Source: Chara braunii (taxonomy: Eukaryota > Streptophyta > Charophyceae > Charales > Characeae). Taken from it: a stretch of 64,000 bases of DNA. Each line of letters opens with the position of its first letter. Position 1 is the stretch's first letter. Below the pieces are notes generated by a model. The model saw only the letters and a list, made by a program, of their open reading frames with translations. It ran no database searches and was not told the origin of the DNA. Where the stretch lies: contig BFEA01000001.1 in the NCBI GenBank assembly GCA_003427395.1, forward strand, positions 13,512,038 through 13,576,037, in the 5' to 3' direction. A program made the translations under genes and the position numbers. Shown here one piece after another: positions 12,983 through 25,897 of the stretch.

Positions 12983-13168
12983 CTCGCACAATCGATAAAA
13001 TGTTGAGGAATTTGTTCAACCGTGTCGACACACTGCAAATTATTGAAGTATAGGCCTGGGTCCAGTTCCCATTGGGAACACATAAGTGGATTCCCCACAG
13101 TTCCTGAGTTGGGTAGCACCCCGTTTGCATACAAGGAGAGTCCAGGTACGTATCCAAAATCGCTCATA
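12983..13168 (-). CDS. Exon-like segment of unrecognised protein
   Basis: A T-rich tract and an AG acceptor precede MSDFGYVPGLSLYANGVLP, then GNPLMCSQWELDPGLYF and VEQIPQHFIDCAR, ending at GCGAG|GTATTT. It is 186 nt, open, and enters and leaves at the same phase (2). The composition (Cys, Trp, Pro, Gly rich) looks like a folded protein, unlike nearby AT-rich noise. No family was recognised and no neighbouring exon found, so it could be a fragment of a gene or transposon. Confidence 0.35.
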
Positions 13169-13786
13169 CTCGTACGTAAAAAAATATTTATATATTGCAA
13201 ATAAGTATGTTGTTCATAATAATAGTACAAACAATTATTGTTTGGGAGTCATCTAGCAATTACTAGTCAAACTTGAGTTAAGAGTAAAAAACTACAAAAA
13301 TAAATAAATAATAAAAAATATATAATTTTTGAATTATTATGATAATACGGCTTTTTGTTAGTTTTCAAATTTTACTCGAGTTTGGTTGGGAATTTCGAGA
13401 TGACTCCCCAACAAAAGTTGTCTGCATTATTATTCAGCGTAACATATATTTCTTTCATTTTTTTGTCAATCTATTTATTTTTTATTTTTTATTATTATTT
13501 TTCAGTCGAGTTTAAATAAGAATTTTGAGATGAGTTTCATACAAAAGTTGTTTACATTTCGATGTTGCATAACGTTTTGTTTTTTTTGAGTGCTCAATTT
13601 TTTTTTTACGTACTCCCACATATGGGAATACTTGTACATGCATACATGTCACGTACAAGAATACATGTACGCATGTATACACAACCAACATCTATGTATG
13701 TCATGCTGCCTTGTTTTTTAGTTCTTTGATGATGTTGTCATGTTCCTCGGTCATTTGGGATATGTCTCAAAACTGGACCTACGACA

Positions 13787-13870
13787 TAGTTGACTTGGTA
13801 CACCCAATGAACTGTTGAAATGCACACCCAAGCTCGAGGCTCCTGGGATCAGATAAATGAAACACGATAA
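13787..13870 (+). mobile_element. tRNA-derived SINE head, degraded
   Basis: TAGTTGACTTGGTACACCC, then CCAATGAACTGTTGAAATGC and CCAAGCTCGAGGCTCC align with the 2.2-kb SINE from A-box to B-box. Confidence 0.5.
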
Positions 13871-14716
13871 GTTTTCATTGTATATGCCAATTTCTTCATA
13901 ACATCTCACTTTGGGACCATTGTCAATCCTCTACGTTCATTAGGTTTGGAGTGGCATAAGAAGGCTAGTAGCGTCCCTTTTGGTGTAGTAGTGGTGTGAC
14001 ATTGAGATATTTAGATCGAACAATAAAGATCGTCATACACAAGAAATAAGTTTAAGTTTTGCTAAGTACGACTCGGTCTTTGAAAGTCATGAGGTTTTTT
14101 AAAGTACTCACAAAGGGATCTTGTCAACTCAGTTTAGGATGTAGTAACAATTAAATATTTATAGATTTAGTCATGAAAATGGTCAGATGCATCTGCGGCG
14201 ATCCTAGTGTGACTATGACTTGAATGCTCTCTTAATCACGAACATTTTTTTCCTTCCCCCGTTTTCGTTATTCCCTCTTGTGGTAAATTGTGGTCATCCT
14301 TATGTGTATACAAGTGATGGAGCTGGCCACGTTTACGCCTCGAGTATATAGGATCGAGTAACCCGAAGTAGTAGGGTTTAACTTGGAAGCAATTCAAATG
14401 TGAAAACTAACTGTAATAGGGCGTGGTTCGACAGTCGAGATTATTGAGGTTGTTTTTTTTGCACAAGGTCTTCTGGCGAGAACCCTTAAGGTCATGTCGT
14501 GCAGGGGGATACGGAGAACTTAGAGATAACGCATAACCTTGCGCCATCTTGGCAGGTTCTTGGTCATCCTAGTCGGATGTCCCAACCGTACCTCTCACGA
14601 TCCCTTGCTAAAAGACAGACTCTCGCGACACACAATTGTTCCCTTCCCTAAAAGACTGTCACCGGATGTATTAACTGGAAAAAAAAAATCGCGTCACGTG
14701 TCATGGTTGTCATTCC

Positions 14717-14756
<40 letters not shown>

Positions 14757-17297
14757 NNTTACTCGTCGGCATAAATGGTCACGTCAACCAACATCGTGGT
14801 TTATTACCACATTGTAACTATTCAAAATACATAACTGAATTTGATCCCTCATAGAATCGAACTTTGAAAGTGAAAAAACAACTTGGATATTTTCGATCCC
14901 TGCGTATCACCCTTGCACAAAACTCATGTCAATCTAAGTGTGACGTGGTCAATCCCGACCATGCAATCTAGCGAATCGCGGGGTCGAAATCACCCGCGCT
15001 TCGATCCACCTATCGGTTTGCTCCTACCAAAAGGAGCTAACCCTAGCAGAACAATGTCATATTCGATCCCGGTATCGACTGCTTCAAAGTTTGGAGTACC
15101 ACATATTGGGTTAGCTCCTACTTCACAAGAAGTAGCAACTTCTCCTCTATATGAGTAAATTTAGCATCCAGTGACCCGTCTGATCCCGCATGACATTGCA
15201 GTCATTATTGAGGGAAATGTCAACAGGGTCTTATGCCGATGGCGTAACAAATAACACATCCCTACCCCATGTTCGTGATACATCGAGGAAGGTGAGAGGA
15301 TTATCAGTAATTTATGATGCTCTCTTTATGTATATGATTCATATCATTGGGCCCCCCCGAGTGACCCCTGCTTCATATGCTTGAGGAATAACGATCCGAT
15401 ATGCCCTCTAGGTCTTTGGTACGAGGTTGGTTGCCTGTCTCTCAAACTGAGCGGGTGACCAACGCAGTAGGTTAGAGCGTTTGACTTTCATGCTGCAGAT
15501 GCGCGATCCAACCCAAGCGAGTGTAATCTAGGGTTTGAGACAAATTTTTGCCTAGTCCTACCACAATTTTAGATAGAATACCTTAAAAAATAATTTAGGT
15601 AGCCTATTCCATATGCGTCACAGTCGTGCATTCATCGTCGTCGTTCTTTTAGTTATTTGGGCCCCGAATCACGTGATTGTCGTGCCTCCTTATTTTAAGT
15701 AGGATAGGTTAAGAAATTATTGTCCCTATCGCTGCTTGCCCATGAACATTTTTGTGCATACTTTGGTCTGGTAGTCGCAAAATTTACCCTGATTCCTTTT
15801 TACAAACGTGCACTCCACACGCCTTCACATTAATTAAACAAAAATGTTTGACGCACTGACCCTTAATCTCATTGCGCCACTGTTAAGGTGCACAATGAGT
15901 TATCACACATATGACCTTACACCACGATGGACGTAATCTCCAAACGTCAACGTTTCATTTATTTTATATAGTTTGTTTGAACAACTGTGACATCATGAAA
16001 ATATCACGACTGCTTGTATGCACGGTAACTCCATCTGCAGTCGAACAAAGTTCAACAAATTTTCAACCTTTCCATTATAGGTTTCAAGTTCATTCAAATA
16101 AACTTTCAGTAAATATTTCAATCTTATAAGTCATTTGACCAAAATATTCTTTGCAAACAGTCAGACAAAGTTCATAATTAATAACACAAAGAAGATATCC
16201 TTAAAAGGATTTTTGCTCCGACTACGTCATCCATATTTTTCCCTTTCCTTGACGAAAACGGACGAACTAAGACTTGTTTACGGGCTTTTTGCCGCGGGGT
16301 TTTGACCTCAGGCGAGTTCAATATTGATGTTGGTTTTAGGTTTAGAGCAGCGGCAAAAGAGTTAGAAGGGGAACGTAGTGTTGGAAAGTATCGAGAATGA
16401 GAACATGGCAGGGGTGAAAAAAACAAATCACGCTCATGTCCTAGTGAAATCGAGTGCGGCAAAAGACTAGATAGGGTTTTTTAGGCGTGGTGAATCGAAA
16501 AAAGGTAATGTTTCCTCGGAAACGAGTAACGAAATTTTCGCCGCTTATTCAATCCCTTTCATAGCCGGGTTCGTTTTCGAACTTACATCCACCATCCTCG
16601 AGTCTTGTTCATTCTCAAAGTTCAAATGTGACCATCGCTTCTATATGATTGTATTCGTCACTTTTTCTGACCATATTGGTCCCAACCTCAATCTCATTGT
16701 TTTATACTTCTACGACGTTCATTATCATGTCCGTCTTTTGTTTCAATTGTGCTTGCCTCTTGCTCATGGTTGAGGTTCAAATTCGTGTTCGATTGTGTCT
16801 GTGTCACGCTAGTGATTTTCAAAGACAACGATTATGGTTGTCGTTTTCTCGATTTTTGTTGATCGAGGTGATGTTGGGAAAAATAGTTAGAAAGTTATAA
16901 AAAAGGGTTTAGATAAGAGAGAAACAACAAGTTTAAGTCCAATTTGTCTACCATTCGATTGACCATAATCTTACTATAGACGGCTTGAGTGTGAGCATGT
17001 CTGTTGGGATGCGAATGGTTGCGAGCATCCCTGAACACGAAAAAGTTTTTCCTTATCACTTACACTACCGCAGTAGTTAATCCTTGTTGCTTTTCTTATT
17101 CATTTTATTGTTGATTGAATCAGACCGTTACTTCGGCAAAATGTTGATAATTAAAAGGAGCAGCCATTGAATAGTTGACACTCGATTAGAATGAGCACCG
17201 AGTGCGGGCAAGGAGGATGATCATGGAAAAAACAACAATCGTAATTTAATTGTGTTCGTCATATCCATGGGCATTGCAATTGTTAGCTTAGTAATTG
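13871..17297. other. No gene recognised
   Basis: Contains a poly-T run with an N gap (14,719-14,758) and a tRNA-like stretch (AGTAGGTTAGAGCGTTTGAC, 15,466) too degraded to call. A plus-strand ORF at 14,883-15,158 has no recognised similarity. Confidence 0.4.
14757..14758. other. Assembly gap (2 N) in poly-T
   Basis: Two Ns after about 38 Ts; the true run length is unknown. Confidence 0.99.
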
Positions 17298-17305
17298 GTC
17301 CCCAC

Positions 17306-18035
17306 CAGGGTTACCGGCATTCGGGACGGGCAAGTCACCCGAACCCAAACGCCCAACTGTTCGTCAGCCGAACGCGGAAAAAAAAAAAAAAAAAAAAAAC
17401 GAATTCCAAAAAATCTGAAACAAATATATGTTATACAGAAAAATAAACAGAACAACATTTGCCTCAACTTTACATCCAAATTATTTACCAAATTTGAAAT
17501 AAAAATAAAATACTCAAAATAAATAATAATAATAAAAATTAAAAAAAATAAAACAAGAATTAAATTATTGAGTGGGCGAGCACGTTTTGGACATTGCCAT
17601 CTTTGGTGATTTTTCATTTTTTTTTGGCTGTGACAAATGCCATGAAAATTTATATACGTATACCTTACATAATAGAAAATATACAAATAAAGTTAAAAAA
17701 AAAATATAATGTTTTTCATGCCCCAAAATAAAAGAAAAAAAAAAATAAAAAATTAGTGAGTGGGCAAGCAAGTTTTGACACCACCATCTTTGCCGATTTT
17801 CCATTTTTTTTTAGCTGAACAGAATGGCTTGAAAATTAAGAGGGCGATACCTTACATCACAAAGAACTCACAGGAAATGTTTTAGAAAAACAAAATAATA
17901 TTAGGTGCCAAAATACGTTTTTGCGGGGTCTGAACCCCTTCAGGTTCGGGCCCCGTACGGGGACCCAAACACCCGAACGCCCGAACGTCCGGGGGTCATC
18001 TTAAGGGCCTCCGTACGTTCGGTCTGGCAACCCTG
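17306..18035. mobile_element. Non-autonomous hAT-like element (730 bp) with 8-bp target duplication
   Basis: The ends are CAGGGTTACCGGCATTCGGG and, inverted, CAGGGTTGCCAGACCGAACG. The flanking 8-mers GTCCCCAC (17298-17305) and GTTCCCAC (18036-18043) match 7 of 8. CAGGG termini with 8-bp duplications are the hAT signature. Subterminal regions carry repeated CCCGAACGCCC motifs. The interior is AT-rich and includes a duplicated segment (GCCATCTTTGGTGATTTTTC-like at 17,598 and 17,785). No transposase ORF is present. Confidence 0.75.
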
Positions 18036-18043
18036 GTTCCCAC

Positions 18044-19399
18044 TGTAATCATCGTCGCTACTTATACCATGATAATATGATTGTTGTTCCACCTCGTGAT
18101 CACCATCATGTAACTCTATAGTCAAGGACGAGTTCCTTCACAACCATTGTCTACTTTCCCTTCTTCGTGATCGAGTTTATGTATGTAGTGAAATCGGGCA
18201 ATGGAGCAAAGAGGAAGGAGACAGGAAACCAATACACTTACATGTCTCGTCTGGGTGATCCTGCTGTCGGTTTGATATATTACGTAGTGAGGTGCCGTCG
18301 ACAACAAGTTACTTGCAAGACTCCATCAAAGGAGCGCCAAAAAGGATAACAGTCGAAAAGGATAACAGCCCGTTAACGACCACACATCATGACTATTGAG
18401 CACTGATGGGTATTACTCATCGGGCAAAAACTGAGTCACACGCTCGTAGCAATGGGATGCGGCACACCAAGTAAAACGAAAGGTTATACCATGATTGTCT
18501 TTATGATTGAAAGAAAAAAATATAGTGTGTTTCATTAGAGTATCAGTATATCGGTGTGTTCATGGTTTTCGTGCTCCTGTTTTGTGACTTTCTCTGTATC
18601 AAGGAGCAAATCCAATCACATACAGGGGGATATAGGCGAATGTGATAGAGATGGGATGAGAGAAAAGTAGAGAGGTTAGGAGAGTACTTACTTAGTGAGG
18701 GTCGAGGAATGCATGCCAGACATTTAATTTTTTTATCCCATTCATAAAACACATGATCTTTCATTACTTATTATCGTTTTGTAACTGATGGGCATAGCAG
18801 AGATTCTAACTACCACCATAAGAAAAACTTTCCAGTGTTCAGAGAAGTCCTCATGTCTATTTTTATTATAACCTACAATTAAGAAGGATTGATGACATGA
18901 GTACAGACACAACGGGTGAGGTATGTAAAGATTTTAAAAAAATGAATGTTATTGGTGAAGACTATATCGAATTTGTTTGAAAATTAATGCAAGGACTTGA
19001 GGTTATTCAAGTTTAAAGGGGTCCTTACTTCGCTCGTTACAGATTTTTAACAACTGTCGTGATGATATCCTTTCAGCATTGCTTATTTGAGCTCAACAAT
19101 TTACTTTACTAGGCTTTGATGTTCAGGGAATTGATGTTTTGGATCATCAGCAACACCGAGCACATAACCAATTTGTTCCCACGACAACCATCTACTTCTA
19201 TCAACCATTATTATTCGTCGTTGGAGGTTGGATATTATATAAGCAGTTGTTTTGTATCAAGCCCAAGCGTTCGTGTAATATTTGAAAATCCTTTTGCCAA
19301 CTCTTGATCAACCCCTCATTGATCTTACGAGTCTTATCATTTTTTTTTTTTTTTTCTTCTCCTCTATTACTTTGATAAGCTTTATCGAGTGAAAAACAG
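18044..19399. other. No gene recognised
   Basis: AT-rich sequence without clear repeats or coding potential. Confidence 0.45.
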
Positions 19400-20040
19400 T
19401 TGGTGAAATCCTATCTGGACCAACATGCGTTGCATATCTCCATGACCTCCCAAGTCGACCCGACTGTCGGATCTCTATCGAGAATCAAAAGGAGTTACAG
19501 AGGTAAGAAACATGTACATAAATCAAAACGCACATGAAAGTATACAGTATATACGTACTCTTACAACCCACTATAATTTGTTTGACTTCACTTTATCGTT
19601 TATATATATGTATATATTTTAACTTTAAGTTCGTTTGCAGTATTCATGTACATTTGACTTATTTTAATATTTGCTTGTGATGATTTGAGTTTTATAAGGT
19701 TTAACACTATCACATGATAGTTGGTAAATTCCTATCAAAACCATAATGTGTTGCGTATCTCCATGACCTCATAAGCCGATGAGATTATTCGATCTCTATT
19801 GAGAATCATGAGGAGAGGCAAATAATATGTACATAGCTCAAAACGCACATTAAAGTGTACCATACAAACGTACTTTTACAACCCACTATCATCTGTTTGA
19901 CTTCACTATATAGTTTATACTCTTTTGTTTATTTTTTTTAGCTATAAGTTCGATTCCATTATTAATGCACACTTGATTTATGTTGATGTTTATGTGTGAT
20001 GGTACGAGTTTTATAAGTCTGAACACTATTAGATAAATAG
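19400..20040. repeat. Tandem repeat, about 325-bp unit, two copies
   Basis: GTTGCATATCTCCATGACCT, then GATCTCTATCGAGAATCA, CAAAACGCACAT and TTTACAACCCACTAT recur in the same order from about 19,700. The copies are diverged. Confidence 0.8.
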
Positions 20041-22080
20041 TATTCTATCTGCTTTATTTATTGGTTTATGAAAGGTTGGAGAGCGTTCCATGGTATTTGG
20101 CTTATTCATGTCGGATGACCCAACTAAGCGATTTATTTTAGTGTTTTCTAAAAGGCTAAGCAATAATGTACTCTATCACGGTACCACCTCTTGTTCTACT
20201 TGGCGCACCAAGTAGAACAAAAACTATTTTCATGATAGAGTTGTTGAATCACATCGTATGTTTTTTGTTTTTTGAAGGGCTAGGCGAAATCTCTTATGAA
20301 CAAAGATTATTGTAAGTCGATTAGTTGCAAGTTTAATTTGGATACTTCCTTCCTTAAGAGTATAGTTGCGAACAATCCCGTTATGTGATTATTTAAATCA
20401 ACAACTTCCCTAAGACAAAATTAAGATTTATAAAATTTGCAACTCAAGTACAAACTTTCAACGCTATCCTTACAGTTTCAACCTTCTCCTTCTAGTTTCA
20501 ATCCTATCCTTTCGTGTGATCGTGTTTAATCCCCCTTCTTTTAAATAATTGTAAATATGTTTCGTTTTCTAGATCTTTTTCTTATTGATGATCGTAATTC
20601 TATTTTAACTTATATCCTTATTTGGAATTTGTATTTACTATTATAATTAATAAACATGGTATCTATTCGTACGCTTATGATTCAAATGTCGATGTTTCTA
20701 CATCTGTTCATAATGTCTTCAGTTTCTCGTCCTCTTTCAATTTTATACATTTCTCTAATCCATTCTCAAAATCATGTTCACATTCTTTTCCTGTCCTTAT
20801 TCTTTGATATCGATTCATACTGCAACTTCGATTATAATCATTGGCATGCCTATTGTGACGGTTATCATGTATGAAGTCATATTGGAAAAGAAGTTTGCTT
20901 CTTATCGCCATTAAGCTTTAGGACCACTTGCGCTACTTCACATTTATGAAAGCAGAATTTCACAAGATGTGTGAACTTCCCCCCCTTTTCATATGAAGAC
21001 ATTCATGCTTGTAGAATCATCTCACGTGCTACACTTATCTTACTTGTTATTACGCTTATTTTTTTTCGTACTTCATCTTTTCTCTTATAACCATAACATT
21101 TTATCCTACCTCCTCTTTCTCTCTTGTCAATTGTTCCCATTGTCATATACGTACTGTAGGTTGTAGGAATACCCATAATTGAAACTCTTATTCCACTCAT
21201 GATTTCATATTGTCACTTCGTTTTAGTTATGTTTATGATTATAATTTTTTGACGTGTTTGTAATACCATTCATATTTCATGTACCTTCGTGTTTACTTTT
21301 CCTCATTTTTGCAATTACATCCAAGCATGTTCAAGCTACTTTCAAGCTACTTTCATAAGTCCGAATCTTTTTTTTCTCCCAATCTTTTTCATCTTCTACC
21401 TGCATGGCGTTCTCGGGACAAAAACCCCTGAGAGGATTTCTGCCCGAATTTTTTTAAGGACAGACACTGTCCGACTCTTTTTTGTTGGATTGGGATACTT
21501 TATGAGAATGACTTTCCCTAAGTTTATTCAGACTAACCCCTTGACTGAGAGACTTCTACTTTTTTAGAATCTGACGTCGTTGATATACGACGTCGTTGAC
21601 GTTCAATCGAAACAATGGGAGCCGGCAATATGGCCTGTCATCCACCGTTCCCGATAAGGCCGCGAGACATGCGAGCGGTGGGAGCATTAGTGTAGATTTA
21701 TACTATCTAAAAGAGTGTCGAGCGACATAAGTCGTAGGTGCGTTGATTTTTTATGCCGCGTCGTGTATACGGCGACGACATGCATGCCGTACCACTAGAC
21801 GGTCGCCTTGCCGACGGTGGTGCAGCTGGTCCGAGTCAACAACGGAAAAACGGTACGTAAAGCCTGCTAAAGCGTTTGAGGGGAAAACGGTACGTAAAGC
21901 CTGCTAAGAGCCAGCCCATTAGGTACGACAACAGACTTTCACCCAACAGGTGCTAGGATCGAGACCGTCGACAATATCACCGGGCTAGTTCCTTTTGGAG
22001 CTGCCCCAAATAACGAGGGCGACTGTTTTCCGGTCGTACGCTAGATCGTACAGCCAGTAACAATCGCGCCAATCGTTGGT
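20041..22080. other. No gene recognised
   Basis: AT-rich to 21.5 kb. A diverged copy of the 25-kb repeat at 20,885-20,965 (AGTTTGCTTCTTATCGCCATT). A 40-bp tandem pair with ACGGTACGTAAAGCCTGCTA at 21,850-21,912. GC content rises from 21.6 kb. Confidence 0.45.
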
Positions 22081-22132
22081 GGCCGCCGCGCAAGGACAAC
22101 ACACATAAATCGAGAAGTGGTCCAAATTTTTT
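22081..22132 (+). pseudogene. U6 snRNA 3' half with plant-type end
   Basis: GCGCAAGGACAACACACATA, then AATCGAGAAGTGGTCC and AAATTTTTT. The last part is the plant-type U6 3' end with its T-run. Sequence upstream of 22,081 no longer matches U6. A SINE head in reverse orientation follows within 10 bp. Confidence 0.75.
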
Positions 22133-22137
22133 CCCGT

Positions 22138-22470
22138 GGTGGATCCCCGACAGGGTCGAACTCAGGTCTATGTCTCAACAATTTGGTGGGGGGGGGGGCC
22201 AGGGCCCACGGAAAGCCCTGCATTGCTGACAGGATATGAAAGAGGGGCAGCAACTGTGAAAAAGGGAGCAGCCTCGTTCACCAGGCACCAACTGTGAAAA
22301 AGGGAGCAACCTCATTCACCTAGCTGCATCTGGATTCAAACTTGAGTTTGTGTTTCAACAGTTCAAGGGTGCCCAATGACACTATGAACTGTAGTAAGGG
22401 AAAACCCATTTTCATTAGGATTCAAGCTTACGTTTGTATTTCAACAGTTCGGGTGTAAACAAATTTGACA
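22138..22470 (-). mobile_element. Three nested or adjacent SINE-head fragments
   Basis: On the minus strand three B-box regions follow one another: GAGTTCGACCCTG (about 22,150-22,165), CAAGTTTGAATCCAGATGCA (about 22,325-22,345) and AGCTTGAATCC (about 22,420-22,432). The last two are preceded by the shared CTGTTGAAA segment. A 40-bp duplication (AACTGTGAAAAAGGGAGCA, 22,251 and 22,289) separates them. Confidence 0.5.
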
Positions 22471-22963
22471 TGGCCATTGAAAAAGAAAAAATATACAGGG
22501 CCGTACAACATTAGCGTGAGTATGAAGTGAGAGAGGCAGTTGATGCCTCATGTAAGGTTTTCCCTGCCTCGTTGACAAGTCACCTGGAAAAAAAAAAAAA
22601 TAAAAAAAAATTCAAAGTTTCAAAGAATAAAGGTTATTTTTCTTGTTTTTTTGGTTCGCGCCAGCATTGTTTTGGTGAACGAAATTATTTTTTCTGACTT
22701 TGAATGTTTTTCTGTGAATGCGTGGCCACTTTCCCCACGTGCTTGTTTTTTTCAGATTATATAGCGGGTTTTTAATTAGAGTCGTCAAAATTGGGATACT
22801 TTCTGGTACCCCTACTTGATTGTTATGGGGTTTGAACTTGGGTTTGCCTTTTAGAAGGAGGGGTGGATGAACGGGCATTGCTAAGCATACCCCGCCAGCA
22901 AAGTCGAGCTGAGGAAAAACAAGGTGGTTTTCTTTTATTTTATTTTTGTATTAATTTTTCCTT

Positions 22964-23163
22964 TCTTTTCTTTAATTTACTGTTCTTCCGCTTTTTGAAA
23001 AAAAACAAGGTTGTTAAAGTAATGATGAAAAGAAAAAGGGTATCTGAACCTTGAAGTTACATCCTTTCTTTTCTTTAATTTATTGTTCTTCCGCTTTTTG
23101 AAAAAAAACAAGGTTGTTAAAGCAATGATGAAAAGAAAGAGGGTATCTGAACCTTGAAGTTAC
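22964..23163. repeat. Recent tandem duplication, about 102 bp
   Basis: TTCTTCCGCTTTTTGAAAAA through GGGTATCTGAACCTTGAAGT occurs twice with few differences, which implies a recent event. Confidence 0.92.
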
Positions 23164-23189
23164 AGCAGACTGTTGATTTCAACACTCTG

Positions 23190-23300
23190 CTGAAAATGGC
23201 TTTATACAACCACTTCAAAGCTACTACTAGCCAGGGGTGGCGAATGATCGCCAACCAGGTGCAACTTTGAGCGATTGTATAAAGCCATTTCCAGACCCAG
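23190..23300. repeat. Inverted repeat around AATGGCTTTATACAA
   Basis: AATGGCTTTATACAA (about 23,197) is inverted at about 23,275 (TTGTATAAAGCCATT), with CTTCAAAG/CTTTGAG inside. Likely a foldback element remnant. Confidence 0.65.
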
Positions 23301-23349
23301 CTGCACTCAAGGCCCGGCTGCACCTGGCTCGGGATCGGAGGCCAGACAT

Positions 23350-24935
23350 TCACTCAGAGGGGCGTCGACGAAGTGGTGGCATTCACGTTATACTGTCTAT
23401 GACACCGTAGTAACGCATTAACATTGGTGGCGAGCGGCGGCGACATTGAGATGGCATCGACCGCTAATTTAAATAATGATTGTCGGGTCCCTTGCAAAAG
23501 TCATTCACACGAAAGTTAGAGAGATAGTGTAGAAACCATTCAAGCAATATATTTTTTATATTTTATAAATATTATATAAAATATATAATAAAAATTTTAT
23601 AAATAAAAAAATATAAATATAATATACATAAATATAATATAAAATTAAAAAATCGTTTATTTTCACGGTCTAGTTTGCAAAATTCAACTGCTTCATCTAG
23701 CAAACTTCGTATCCTCCCTCTACTTGAGTTGGGAGATGACTGCATTTCTTTTCTAGCAGTTAGTGTGAGGCGAAATGAAATAACTTGGCAACACATCTCA
23801 TCAAGTCGAAAAGATATGTCATCCCTATCATTTGGCAGGCAAAGCGAAGATATTTTGGTACGATGGCATTTGAATATTGCTATACTATGCATGTTGATCA
23901 TGTTTTTCTCCTTTTATTAATAAATATTATTTGAATAAAAAGATAAAGTCAACTTAACACCTGAATCTTCTTAATTTAAAAGTGTTTTATCCGAGTAACT
24001 CTTTCTCTTTACGAGAAGGGGCTAGGATCACTCGATCCTTACACTTGGAATATCACGTTTTAGTTCACCAGCATATGTTCCGCTTCCTGGAAGATCAACG
24101 CCCCAGAGACGAACGACTTTCGGGTGCACTTTGGTGTTCTACCATGCATACCTATGCTACAGCGAACCAGCAAACACTCTCGTCCGCCCTACCTCTAAAA
24201 TTGCATTATAAAAGACTTCGCACGTGAGCAGGTAGCTCAACTATATGCCTCAAGGGTGGTGATAGGCCCTTAGGGAAAGTAAGTTCTACCCCACAGAAAC
24301 CTATCCTTTCATAAGGGACTGTGGGATGTACGACTGGCGCACTCGATCGGAGCGGAGGGTCGGCACGAATTACAGTGTCATCTCCGAGTTGTCACTGGAA
24401 AGTTGAACTCCTACGCGTGGCAGCCGGGACAACCCTCCCTCACGTGGAGCCTGATGCACTCGACAAGGTATTTTAAGTTTTGCTTTTATTTTTGTACTAT
24501 AACTTACCAATTCTTATCGTTTGACTTTTCACATCTATATATACTTTTAAATTTATTGTTTTTATTTATTTTGGTTAACCTCTGATTTTCTCATTGCAAC
24601 TACTTATATCGTTTTTTTCCATTACTAGCCTCACCGATTCATGCATATATTTCATCCGAGGGCATCGCCCCTATCTTTCCTGTCTCTTTTGCTTGTGCAC
24701 ACTTTTTTTTTCCCTTTCTTCACCTAAGCATGATTCTAACCATATACATTTTGTCTTTTGTCATAAATAAGCGCATGCAGGATGTACAGAAAAAAACAAG
24801 GGGAGGATGTAAAGATAGAAGAGAGGACAAGGAGAAGAGGACGAAACAGAGGAGAATGTACTCGGCTATTTACTTTATGCTTTTTTGCATTTGACAAAGA
24901 CAGTGTATTATGTTTGCTGAAAAGATAAGATCATG
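23350..24935. other. No gene recognised
   Basis: Very AT-rich at 23,550-23,650. The 24,030-24,440 block is higher in GC, and a plus-strand frame (23,982-24,227) there looks mildly protein-like, but no family was recognised. Confidence 0.35.
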
Positions 24936-25450
24936 TGGTTCCCTTCTCATTTCAACTGTTGCTGAAAAAATTGGCATATAAGATCATGTGGTTCCCTTCT
25001 CATTTGCACTGTTCGAAGTTGGCGCATCTACAAGTCGAAGGGGAGGGTGAGGTCGAAAAGGGCAAAGTGATGGAAAAAAAAAGCAAGATCCAAGGAAATC
25101 ATAAGCGAATTCCTGCTGGGTAAGGAGTTTGCTCCTTTTCACCATTAGGCCTGAAATCCTCTTGCGCTAGTAGTTCGCATTTGTGAAAGCCGAAGGTGAT
25201 TCCCTTTCCATTCTCGCGTGCAATGTTTGTATTCCGACTGTTTGAACCTGACACATCTAAAAGCGAAAGAGGAGGGCAAGGTTAAACGGGGCAGTGTGAT
25301 AAAAAAAGAAAGGAAGATGGAATAAGGGACGAGGATAAGAAGAGAAAAAAAAAAAGGAAAAAAATCATAAGTGAAGTTATGCTGGGTAGGGAGTTTCCTC
25401 CTTATCATTAGGCTTGAGAGCCTTTTGTGCTACTTCCCATTTATGAACAC
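24936..25450. repeat. Diverged repeat, about 270-bp unit, two copies
   Basis: AAATCATAAGCGAATTCCTG, then GGGTAAGGAGTTTGCTCCTT and ATTAGGCCTGAAATCC recur at 25,362-25,450. A further copy lies at 20.9 kb. An exact pair of AAGATCATGTGGTTCCCTTC at 24,928 and 24,980 is also present. Confidence 0.75.
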
Positions 25451-25797
25451 ATCGTTCGTAGGATGTATAATACTTCAAATCAAGACAATTGCCCATAGTT
25501 TTCCACTTCCTTTCTTTTGGAGTGTAACAACTCTAAAAATCAGCTACGTGGTTCTTGTTGGACAGTACAAGACAAGTCGTGCAAATTTCTATGGAGGTCA
25601 TTGTTGTAATGAAATCATTGTTGAACTGCAAGTTCAGCTTACCAAGTTGACACTGCCAGTGAAGTCGTAATAAATGCCATTTCCACTACAACAGATTGTT
25701 GCCTGTTTTTTTTTCTGTAACCTTATTGATGCCCACTGCCAGTGCTGTACTTCTTCCTTGTTTGAGATTGGTCCTTGCGTAGATTAGTTTTGCCGAA

Positions 25798-25897
25798 ACC
25801 AACATCGCAGGTGAGACCGCTGTTATTGCGAAGGTAACGTCCACCATTGTCTGTCATCACCTTCGCAATAGCAACGGTCTCGCCTGCAATGTTCGGG
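25798..25897. repeat. Long inverted repeat (about 38-bp arms) with a third copy
   Basis: Arm 1 (25,801-25,836) AACATCGCAGGTGAGACCGC...; arm 2 (about 25,857-25,893) is its near-perfect reverse complement; spacer about 20 bp. A third, direct copy of arm 1 lies at about 26,069-26,103. Confidence 0.85.

Noticed and set aside
15466-15535. tRNA-like stretch
   Set aside because: The B-box is degraded and no cloverleaf can be drawn.
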